Part shown: piece after piece, positions 1 through 5,780 of the stretch
How the letters are laid out: every line of letters starts with the position of its first letter
Numbering within the stretch: the first letter of the stretch is position 1
Assembly (NCBI GenBank): GCA_003562655.1
Contig: PWUC01000189.1
Coordinates: 1-5,934 of the forward strand
Length of the DNA stretch: 5,934 nt
Reading direction: 5' to 3'
Source: Clostridia bacterium
GTDB taxonomy: Bacteria > Bacillota_E > SLMV01 > PUMD01
The notes under the pieces: generated by a model
Told to the model about the DNA's origin: nothing
What the model saw: the letters and a program-made list of their open reading frames with translations, nothing else
Databases searched by the model: none
Made by a program: the position numbers and the translations under genes

Positions 1-1027
1 CCAGCCGGTCGCCGACCACCTTCATCTCCCTGATGGTCAGGCCTCTTTGCTCCGGGATCACATCCCTCCACGAGCCCTGGGCGAGCTCCTCCAGGTCCAG
101 AGCCATCACGCGGTACCGGGGCGCGTCGAGATTGGTCAGAAGATACAGGGTCGTTGCCGAGAACTCGCCGGTGAACAGGGCGTCTTCTCCGGTCATCACC
201 GGGATGAAGTCGGGGTTTTCGGCCCTTTCATCACGCACGTACACGTCATTTCTTCTCCAGCCGTAGTTGACGGTCAGCAGCAGATACCGGCCGTCGGGAG
301 ACATCTTGACCTGGTACATCTCTTCCTTCGGTCTGCCCTCACCGAAGATCACAGGGTCTGCCGAGGGATCGTCGCCCAGCTGGTGGTAAAACACCCGGCG
401 GTGGTAGTATTTTTCGCCATCGGTAACCTCGCCGGGCTTGGGATAGCGTGTGTAATAGAAGGCGGAGCTGTCCGGCTGCCAGGCGATGCTCGCCCCCCGG
501 GCCCTCTCGACGGTTTCGGGCAGCACCTCCCCCGTTGATACATCCAGGATCCGCAGGGTGCTCCATTCATCCCCACTCTTTGAGTACCCGTAGGCAACAA
601 GACTCCCGTCGGGTGATGGGTACCACCAGTCGAGGGAGACCAGCCCGGCATCGTCCTCGCCGTTGGGATCAAGCAGCACCGCCTCTCCCTCGTCATCGAC
701 CATACACAGGCGTGGCTGCTCATCGCCCCTCCTGCGGTGTGTGTAGAAGAGGCTGTCGCCCCGGAGCACTGGTGTGCCGACCAGGTCGAGGGAAAGAAGC
801 CGGGAGAGCTGGTTGCGGTAGGTGTCCCTTGCGGGCAGCTGGGCCAGAACAGCCTCGGTCCGTTCATTTTGATGACCGGTCCACTCCCTTGTTTCTGGAC
901 TGTCACAGTCCTCCAGCCAGCGGTAGGGATCAGTGATCTGCTTCCCGTGCAGGCTGTCGGTGACCGGTTGCCTGGGTGCATCAGGCGGAGGTGGGACCGC
1001 CACTTTGCGATTGTGCTCGGCTGACAT
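1..1027 (-). CDS. Prolyl oligopeptidase family serine peptidase (S9A), partial: N-terminal propeller portion
   Basis: The open frame runs without a stop for 342 codons from an ATG at 1027 down to the left window edge, so the C-terminal half is missing. Residues 33-40 read DPYRWLED, the hallmark N-terminal motif of prolyl oligopeptidases, followed by SPETREW (43-49) and an N-terminal helical segment. Blade-like repeats of the seven-bladed propeller follow (YPSPDG about 136-141, WQPDSSAFYYTRYP about 183-196, KMSPDGRYLL about 241-250). In this family the propeller filters short peptides and a C-terminal alpha/beta-hydrolase domain with a Ser-Asp-His triad cleaves after proline. That domain (about 350 more residues) lies outside the window, so its integrity cannot be judged. 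No signal peptide is visible, which implies a cytosolic enzyme. The start is supported by AGGAG at 1033-1037, five bases upstream. It is divergent from the deacylase gene. A closely related S9A oligopeptidase B is possible, but the motif favours prolyl oligopeptidase. Confidence 0.93.
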   Translation of the reverse strand, partial: MSAEHNRKVAVPPPPDAPRQPVTDSLHGKQITDPYRWLEDCDSPETREWTGHQNERTEAVLAQLPARDTYRNQLSRLLSLDLVGTPVLRGDSLFYTHRRRGDEQPRLCMVDDEGEAVLLDPNGEDDAGLVSLDWWYPSPDGSLVAYGYSKSGDEWSTLRILDVSTGEVLPETVERARGASIAWQPDSSAFYYTRYPKPGEVTDGEKYYHRRVFYHQLGDDPSADPVIFGEGRPKEEMYQVKMSPDGRYLLLTVNYGWRRNDVYVRDERAENPDFIPVMTGEDALFTGEFSATTLYLLTNLDAPRYRVMALDLEELAQGSWRDVIPEQRGLTIREMKVVGDRL

Positions 1028-1047
1028 GATCTCTCCTCTCTGGTGTC

Positions 1048-1074
1048 CCCGATTGCTGATACCTTCATTGGCCA
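1048..1074. promoter_or_regulatory. Conserved block, copy A, in the prolyl oligopeptidase/deacylase divergent promoter region
   Basis: Reads CCCGATTGC directly followed by TGATAC, four variable bases, then ATTGGCCA. Nearly the same string occurs at 5671-5699 between the other divergent gene pair, with 22 of 27 aligned bases identical, a 2-base gap, and all mismatches but one in the 4-base spacer. It lies 20 bases upstream of the prolyl oligopeptidase start and about 200 bases upstream of the deacylase start. No convincing -35/-10 pair could be fitted consistently to both copies on the minus strand, so a transcription-factor operator is the preferred reading. The function is inferred; the similarity is directly seen. 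Confidence 0.5.
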
Positions 1075-1145
1075 GTTGAATGCGAAATCCTTCCCATGGA
1101 TGAGAGAACCGACAGACGGGAGACGGTGATTCGGTTTCGGGCCCA

Positions 1146-1184
1146 CGGGGACGGGCGGACGATCCCGAACAATGACCGTCCCCG
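1146..1184. repeat. Inverted repeat, 9-bp arms, upstream of the deacylase gene
   Basis: CGGGGACGG (1146-1154) and its exact complement CCGTCCCCG (1176-1184) are separated by 21 bases. It lies about midway between the divergent starts at 1027 and 1278. It could be a dyad operator or a leader hairpin if transcription of the deacylase starts upstream of it. In GC-rich DNA an isolated 9-bp repeat can also arise by chance. Confidence 0.35.
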
Positions 1185-1206
1185 GCTGCCTCTGTGTCGG
1201 GTCGAG

Positions 1207-1228
1207 GCAGGAGAATCCCTGCTCCTGC
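1207..1228 (+). other. Small hairpin in the probable deacylase leader
   Basis: GCAGGAG (1207-1213) and CTCCTGC (1222-1228) can form a 7-bp stem with an 8-base loop, about 50 bases before the deacylase start. No U-tract follows, so it is not an obvious terminator or attenuator. It does not include the Shine-Dalgarno site. Significance is uncertain. Confidence 0.25.
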
Positions 1229-1263
1229 GGCGAAGGGAGTAGGAGTCTCTGCAGATGCTAGCG

Positions 1264-1270
1264 AGGGGAG
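1264..1270 (+). promoter_or_regulatory. Shine-Dalgarno site that sets the deacylase start at 1278
   Basis: AGGGGAG lies seven bases before the ATG at 1278. The in-frame ATG at 1272 is only one base from this site, and the GTG at 1194 lacks a comparable site and would add 28 residues with no family similarity. The choice of 1278 also gives the typical family N-terminus, MYDLKISGATVVDGTG. Confidence 0.65.
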
Positions 1271-1277
1271 AATGGAC

Positions 1278-2877
1278 ATGTACGATCTCAAGATAAGCGG
1301 TGCCACAGTGGTGGACGGCACCGGATCCGCTGGATTCTCAGGAGAGGTCTCTATCGCAGGCGATGAGATCATGGCCATAGAGCGCCGGCCCACCCGGGAG
1401 CCGGCCCGGGAGACCATCGACGGCGATGGTCTGGTGATCTGTCCGGGGTTCATTGACCTGCACTCTCACTCTGACTTCACGTTGTTTTCTCATCCCCGGG
1501 CTGAGAGCAAGATCCACCAGGGAGTGACCACGGAGCTGGTCGGCAACTGTGGCATTGCTCCCTATCCCGTATCGGATCAGTACCGCGAGGCTCTGCACAG
1601 CTACATAGGTGCCAGGAAGTCGAGGATGCCGTGGTCGTGGACGGACCTCAGGGGATATCTGGCGGCCCTGGAGCGGGCTCCGGCAGCCGTGAACGTGGCG
1701 ACCCTGGCCGCCCACGGCAGCATTCGGATTGCTGCAATGGGCTTTGCGGAACGTCCGCCCTCCGGTGACGAACTGGCCCGGATGAAAAAGCTCCTGCAGA
1801 AAGACCTCAGGGATGGAGCCTTTGGAATGTCGACGGGTCTGATCTATGCTCCGGGAACCTACGCGGACACCGATGAGATCATCTCCCTGGCCCGGGAGAT
1901 GTCCGAGACCGGGGGAATGTACGCAAGCCACATTCGCGGAGAGAGCGAGGGACTGCCCGGTGCCGTGCAGGAGGCCCTGGAGATCGGTCGCAGGGCGCAG
2001 GTGCCGGTGCACATCGGCCCACCTGAAGGCTGCGGGCAGGGCCGTGTGGGGCGGCAGTGGCGAGGTTGTACGGATGATGACGGAGGCTGTCTCCGCCGGC
2101 GAAGATGTGACCGGTGACGTCTACCCCTACCTGGGGGGAAGCACGAGCCTGGCGGCCCTGCTGCCGCCCTGGACCCTCAATGAGGGCATTCCCGGCCTCG
2201 TGGAGCGGCTGCAGTCCGTGCAGCAGAGAAGACGCATTGCGCAGAACATCGAGGAGGGCCTGCAGGGATGGTGGAACCCCGTGAGATCGGCCGGGGGCTG
2301 GGAGGCGGTAATGATAACTGGGCTTTCTGACGGTGCCAACGCAGAGTTTCGGGGGTTGCGGGTTACCGAGATTGCCAGGCGTCGCGGGACGTCGCCCCTG
2401 GATGCCGCCTGCGACCTGCTGGTGGAGGAGCACGGTTCCGTCTCCATGATCATCTTCATGATGGACGAGGAGGATGTGAGGACCTATCTGTCAGCCGATG
2501 GGGTGAGCGTCGGGTCAGACGGATCGGCAATCGCTCCCGCTGATGGCCTGACCCATCCCAGGAGCTATGGCACATTCCCGCGGGTACTGGCCCGGTACGT
2601 CCGGGAGGAGGAGCTGCTGTCCCTTCCCGGGGCGGTTCACAAGATGACAGGCCTGCCGGCGCGACGACTGAACCTGACGGACCGGGGGCTCCTGCGACCC
2701 GGCCTGAAGGCGGACGTGGTTATGTTTTCACCGGACGAGGTGGCCGACACTGCCACATACAGCTGCCCCCACAGGTACCCGCGGGGCATAGAGTATGTCA
2801 TTGTCAACGGTCACATGGTGATCAGGGGTGGCGACCACACGGGGGCCCTGCCTGGCCGCGTCCTGCGCAGGGAGTAG
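1278..2877 (+). pseudogene. N-acyl-D-amino-acid deacylase (D-aminoacylase family amidohydrolase), interrupted by one frameshift
   Basis: Hydrolyses N-acyl-D-amino acids to the free D-amino acid and a carboxylate, using a metal in an amidohydrolase TIM barrel. The first frame (1278-2015, then out of frame to a stop at 2115-2117) carries GFIDLHSHSDF with metal ligands H62 and H64, VGNCGIAPYP with the family cysteine C91, GMSTGLIYAPGTYADTDE (183-200), and ASHIRGE with H218. It ends correctly at QVPVHI (H245). The +1 frame resumes as AHLKAAGRA (residue 247 on), then DVYPYLGG, VGSDG with the catalytic-type Asp at about 414, and the family C-terminus YPRGIEYVIVNG ending at TAG 2875-2877. Removing one base gives a 532-residue protein, a normal length, with every expected metal and catalytic residue present. 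Automated gene calling would probably give two overlapping ORFs (1194 or 1278 to 2117, and 1846 to 2877). The single lesion means recent decay or a base-calling error; the family call is firm, the functional state is not. Confidence 0.9.
2016..2020 (+). other. Frameshift site in the deacylase gene (one extra base)
   Basis: The GGCCC run at 2016-2020 contains one base too many. Upstream codons read VPVHI in frame one; from GCC at 2017 or CAC at 2020 the family motif HLKAAGRA continues in the +1 frame. Dropping a G gives HIAHLK and dropping a C gives HIGHLK, both close to the HISHLK expected in the family. A short G/C run is a plausible place for an indel or a miscall. No classical slippery heptamer is seen. 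Confidence 0.88.
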
Positions 2878-2879
2878 GG

Positions 2880-2905
2880 GAAGGGGCGACGACCGTCGCC
2901 CCTTC
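2880..2905. terminator. Bidirectional hairpin between convergent genes
   Basis: GAAGGGGCGAC (2880-2890) and GTCGCCCCTTC (2895-2905) form a perfect 11-bp GC-rich stem closed by the 4-base loop GACC. It begins two bases after the deacylase stop codon and lies three bases after the stop of the minus-strand S9 peptidase, the classic position for a shared terminator. Neither side has a run of T on the exit strand (AAATC on the plus side, CCCTAC on the minus side). It is therefore not a canonical intrinsic terminator and may instead stabilise 3' ends or act with Rho. Confidence 0.72.
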
Positions 2906-2908
2906 AAA

Positions 2909-4969
2909 TCAGATGTGACGGTCCAGCCATGCCTCCATCGCGCGGAACCTCTTGAGGCGGAGGGAGGGCTTGCCGATGATGCTGAAGATGTGGCTGCAGC
3001 CGGGGAAACGAATCATGGCCGTCTCGATGCCTCGTCTCCTGAGGCTGGCAAAGACCTGTTCTCCCTGCTCAATGGGACAGCGCCAGTCGTGTTCTCCGTG
3101 GATCACCAGAGTCGGCGTGGTGCAGTTTTCGATGTAGCGGATCGGCGAGTGCTGCCACAGCTTTGCCGGGTCTTCCCATATGGAACCCGGTATTTCGAAC
3201 TCGAGGAAGTGGGTTCCGATGTCGCTGGTGCCGTAGAAGCTGAGCAGGTTGCTGACGCACATTTCGGTTATGGCACCCGCGAAGCGGTCGGTGTGGGTGA
3301 TCACCCAGTTGGTCATGTAGCCGCCGTAGCTGATGCCGGTGACTCCCAGGCGTTCGGTGTCGATGAAGCCACGGGAGATCACCTCATCAACCCCGGCCAT
3401 GATGTCCTGGTAATCGAGGCCACCCCAGTCTCCCACACAGGCCGAGACAAACTCCTGGCCGTACCCGCCGCTTCCCCGGGGATTCGTCAGCACGATCACG
3501 CGGCCCCCGGCTGCCCGCGCCTGAACCTCGGCGCTGAACACATTCCCATAGGAGCCGTGGGGCCCGCCGTGGATGTACAGTATCAGGGGATACTTCTCGT
3601 CCGGGTCAAAATCCGGGGGCAGGCAGATCCACCCCTCCATCGAGAGACCGTCGGGTCCCTGGTACTGGATCCTTTCATAGGGCTGCGTCTCGATTTGCTG
3701 CATTGCGGGGGCGTTAATCCTGGTCTTCGGCTCCGGTGCTGCGGATTCACCACTGAGGGGAATCCGGTAGAGCTCGGCCGGCCGGTCGGAGCTGTCACCG
3801 GTGAACCATAGCTCCTCCGGTCCAGCGCACAGGTTCCCCACGGTGCCAGTCAGGTCCGGCATCAGATTTTTGACCTCCGCGGGATTGAGCCCGTCGACGG
3901 CAACGCCGTAGATGGGCACGTTGCCCCGGTTGACAGCGGTGAAGAAGACCCTCTCGCCGTCGGGGCTCCATGCCGGGGTTACCTTCATGGAAAGGCTGCG
4001 CACATCACCGAGGAGCCCGCTGCCCACGGAACGGTCGAAGGCCTGTGTCATGTTTGCAGTGCACTCCGAGTTCTCCTCGTAGAGCCAGAGATCATTCTGG
4101 GTTGCGTGCCCGGAGCTGTCATCGTCGCCCACGTAGGCCAGGTATCGCCCTCCCGGCGCCCATGCCAGGCCCAGGATCCCGCCTTCAGCTCTGACCAGCC
4201 GTCGAGTAGCCCTGTTGTCAAGGCTGACTTCCCAGATGTCTCGCCTTCGGGTCCGGTCCGCCACCTCTTCTGTGTTGGTGGTGTAGGTGATCCGGTCTCC
4301 GTCGGGATGCCAGTCGAAAGCCTCCACGTCGAAAGGGCCCTCAGTCAGTGGTCTGGCCTCTACAGGGCCCGGATCCGCTGACGAAAGGACCGGGCCTGCT
4401 TTCAGCAGATGAAGGTGCCGGCGCCGGTGGTCCATATAGCCTGCACCGTCGAAACGGTACTTGAGGCGGTCAAAGACCCGCAGTTCGGTTTCAGGTTGCT
4501 TCTCGGCGAATTCTGCCGGTCCATCTCCGTCATCGGCCAGGGCTGCTCGGAGGTCGCGGGTGGAATCCTCGGGCTCGAGTCTGGCAGCCAGGACGCAGAT
4601 GGCATCTCCGGAAGGCGACCAGCAGAGGTCTACCGCGCCCTTCAAATCACGGCTGAGCGGTCTGGCCTCGCCTCCCGCTACCGGTATCACGAACACCTGG
4701 GGCGCATCTTCATCGCGGGCAGACAGAAAGGCGATGTGCTTTCCGTCTGGAGACCATCGGGGGGCTGCATCACTGTGTCCCCGGGTGAGGGGAAAGGACT
4801 CATCGCTGTCTCTTTCGTAGAGCCAGATCTCCGAAGGGCAGCTGTCCTCCTCGGGATCCACAGCGGTTACGGTGAAGGCGACCCGGGTCCCGTCGGGCGA
4901 GATGCCGACGTCGCTGATCGTGCGCAACCGGAACAGGTCCTCGTACTTGATGGGTCTATTGTCGCTCAT
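2909..4969 (-). CDS. S9 family serine peptidase, acylaminoacyl-peptidase-like (S9C type)
   Basis: A 686-residue protein, typical for bacterial S9C enzymes, which remove N-terminal (often N-acylated) residues from short peptides in the cytosol. Residues 1-420 form a propeller with repeated PD40/TolB-like motifs: ISPDGTRVAF (23-32), WSPDGKHIAF (72-81), WSPSGDAI (117-124), WHPDGDRITY (220-229), WAPGGRYLAY (270-279) and WSPDGERVFF (334-343). Residues 430-686 are the alpha/beta-hydrolase domain: LYIHGGPHGSYG, NPRGSGGYGQEF (oxyanion region), and the complete triad Ser547 in GISYGG, Asp628 in HGEHDW and His660 in GCSH. Upstream in-frame ATGs (to 5146) would add up to 59 residues lying partly inside the DUF1847 gene. 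MSDNRPIKYEDLF at 4969 is preferred because a strong AAAGGAG site precedes it and homologues start there. There is no signal peptide. The gene follows DUF1847 by 61 bases on the same strand. Dipeptidyl-peptidase specificity cannot be excluded. Confidence 0.95.
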   Translation of the reverse strand: MSDNRPIKYEDLFRLRTISDVGISPDGTRVAFTVTAVDPEEDSCPSEIWLYERDSDESFPLTRGHSDAAPRWSPDGKHIAFLSARDEDAPQVFVIPVAGGEARPLSRDLKGAVDLCWSPSGDAICVLAARLEPEDSTRDLRAALADDGDGPAEFAEKQPETELRVFDRLKYRFDGAGYMDHRRRHLHLLKAGPVLSSADPGPVEARPLTEGPFDVEAFDWHPDGDRITYTTNTEEVADRTRRRDIWEVSLDNRATRRLVRAEGGILGLAWAPGGRYLAYVGDDDSSGHATQNDLWLYEENSECTANMTQAFDRSVGSGLLGDVRSLSMKVTPAWSPDGERVFFTAVNRGNVPIYGVAVDGLNPAEVKNLMPDLTGTVGNLCAGPEELWFTGDSSDRPAELYRIPLSGESAAPEPKTRINAPAMQQIETQPYERIQYQGPDGLSMEGWICLPPDFDPDEKYPLILYIHGGPHGSYGNVFSAEVQARAAGGRVIVLTNPRGSGGYGQEFVSACVGDWGGLDYQDIMAGVDEVISRGFIDTERLGVTGISYGGYMTNWVITHTDRFAGAITEMCVSNLLSFYGTSDIGTHFLEFEIPGSIWEDPAKLWQHSPIRYIENCTTPTLVIHGEHDWRCPIEQGEQVFASLRRRGIETAMIRFPGCSHIFSIIGKPSLRLKRFRAMEAWLDRHI

Positions 4970-4975
4970 CGATTG

Positions 4976-4982
4976 CTCCTTT
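4976..4982 (-). promoter_or_regulatory. Shine-Dalgarno site that sets the S9 peptidase start at 4969
   Basis: On the minus strand AAAGGAG ends six bases before the ATG at 4969. This strong site rules out the longer in-frame start at 5146, whose extension overlaps the DUF1847 coding region and has no peptidase similarity. Confidence 0.75.
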
Positions 4983-5030
4983 CGGTGGCCACAGCAGCTG
5001 GTCGTCATACAGAGACAGACCACCTGCCGG

Positions 5031-5660
5031 TCAATCCTCCTCCGGTCCGTGCAGCTTCCTGTAGTAGCTGCCGGCCAGATACACGGCGGCCAGGGGGTTG
5101 TGGCCAAGGACACGATCCTTGGCGGCAAGGACCGTTGCTGGAGCATCGGAGTGCCTGAAGAACAGGCTGTCGTGTCCGACGCACAGGCCGAGGACCACGT
5201 TGAACTCGGTCTGTTTTTCGTTCATCAGCTCAGCCTGGCCTATCGGGTTGCACATGGCCTCAAATTCGTCGGGGTTGAAGCGATCCTTGCAGGCTATGCC
5301 CACGTCTCCCTTGTCCACAGCACCGATCTTGCACATGGCCGAGATGACTTCAAATCCGGACTTGCGGTAGTAGTCGGCGGCAATTCTTGCTTCTCTGCGG
5401 AGGCCGCTGCAGAAGACCAGTCCCAGTCTTTGAAAGCCTGCAGCGCGGCAGAATTCAGTGATCTCCTGCAGACGGGTCCACTCGCAGTAGCCGGCCTTTT
5501 CTATGTGAGCAGCAATCTGGGCCATCCTCCGGTTCTCGGGTTCCTCATACTTCTGCAGGGCTCGCTCCAGCCAGCCTTCCTCCCGCTGCGGGCACAGACG
5601 CGGTCTGGTCTCTTCTTCGTCCCGGCATGCGCGGACCTCACACCACGCACAAATTGACAT
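5031..5660 (-). CDS. DUF1847 family cysteine-rich protein, probably metal-binding
   Basis: A 209-residue protein recognised as the DUF1847 family, whose biochemical role is not established. It has 11 cysteines. The N-terminus carries C4-x2-C7-x4-C12-x10-C23, which looks like a metal or Fe-S site. Family signatures follow: AGYCEWTRLQEI (57-68), LVFCSGLRREA (81-91), AMCKIGAVDK (108-117), CNPIGQAELMN (137-147), GLCVGHDSLFF (158-168) and KDRVLGHNP (181-189). There is no signal peptide or membrane segment, so it is cytosolic. The start at 5660 is chosen because GGAGGT (5667-5672) lies six bases upstream and the cysteine motif begins at once; the in-frame start at 5786 would add 42 residues without family similarity. 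It is the first gene of a probable two-gene operon with the S9 peptidase, and divergent from the SDR gene. Metal binding is inferred from the cysteine pattern only. Confidence 0.9.
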   Translation of the reverse strand: MSICAWCEVRACRDEEETRPRLCPQREEGWLERALQKYEEPENRRMAQIAAHIEKAGYCEWTRLQEITEFCRAAGFQRLGLVFCSGLRREARIAADYYRKSGFEVISAMCKIGAVDKGDVGIACKDRFNPDEFEAMCNPIGQAELMNEKQTEFNVVLGLCVGHDSLFFRHSDAPATVLAAKDRVLGHNPLAAVYLAGSYYRKLHGPEED

Positions 5661-5666
5661 GACGCC

Positions 5667-5672
5667 ACCTCC
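5667..5672 (-). promoter_or_regulatory. Shine-Dalgarno site of the DUF1847 gene
   Basis: GGAGGT on the minus strand, six bases before the ATG at 5660, is a near-consensus site. It supports the short start over the upstream in-frame ATG at 5786. It touches the end of conserved block copy B, so a protein bound there could also affect initiation or early elongation. Confidence 0.7.
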
Positions 5673-5699
5673 CGGTTGCATTGATACTGCAATTGGCCA
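5671..5699. promoter_or_regulatory. Conserved block, copy B, in the DUF1847/SDR divergent promoter region
   Basis: Reads CCCGGTTGC, two extra bases, TGATAC, four variable bases, then ATTGGCCA, matching copy A at 1048-1074 in order, orientation and spacing. As in copy A, the CCCG end points to the minus-strand gene, here 10 bases from its start. It contains an inverted repeat TTGCA (5676-5680)/TGCAA (5688-5692) centred on the TGATAC segment. Sharing of this block by two divergent regions in an otherwise unrelated context argues for a common regulator, which is an inference. Confidence 0.5.
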
Positions 5700-5736
5700 T
5701 GCAATGGCTCCTCTCCTGCCTGGTGGATGCATTGCA
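5676..5736. repeat. Cluster of TGCAAT/TGCATTG half-sites in the divergent promoter region
   Basis: TGCATTG occurs at 5677-5683 and 5728-5734. TGCAAT occurs at 5688-5693 and 5700-5705, and its inverse ATTGCA at 5731-5736. A perfect inverted repeat GCCAT-GCA-ATGGC spans 5696-5708, and TGCA-T-TGCA spans 5728-5736. The density of one short motif in about 60 bases of promoter DNA resembles a multi-site operator for the DUF1847/SDR pair. Confidence 0.35.
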
Positions 5737-5780
5737 CATCGTCCAGCGGTGAAGGCTAGAGAGGGAAAGGGGGGGAGGAC

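Noticed and set aside
349..1146. Minus-strand open frame of 265 codons starting at 1146, overlapping prolyl oligopeptidase
   Set aside because: It is in a different frame from the DPYRWLED-containing frame, has no family similarity, and has a Pro/Thr/Ser-rich composition typical of an out-of-frame reading.
2013..2022. Programmed ribosomal frameshifting in the deacylase
   Set aside because: No classical slippery heptamer is seen, no strong downstream stem was noticed, and this metabolic family is not known to use recoding.
2828..3811. Plus-strand open frame of 327 codons overlapping the deacylase end and the S9 peptidase
   Set aside because: It is antisense to the well-supported S9 catalytic domain, has low-complexity GC-driven composition, no recognisable domain, and runs across the convergent hairpin.
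4970..4991. Third partial resemblance to the conserved block (CGATTGCT, then TGGCCA) before the S9 start
   Set aside because: It lacks the TGATAC element, has different spacing, and CGATTGCTCC is largely the complement of the Shine-Dalgarno region, so similarity is probably coincidental.
5006..5034. Possible promoter inside the DUF1847-S9 operon: minus-strand TTGACC (5029-5034), 17 bases, TGTATG (5006-5011)
   Set aside because: The -35 match is good but the -10 matches only three of six consensus bases; such combinations are common by chance, so it is not listed as a feature.
4409..5657. Plus-strand open frames antisense to the S9 propeller and the DUF1847 gene
   Set aside because: The minus-strand proteins show clear family motifs throughout; the plus-strand frames are shadows caused by high GC at third positions.
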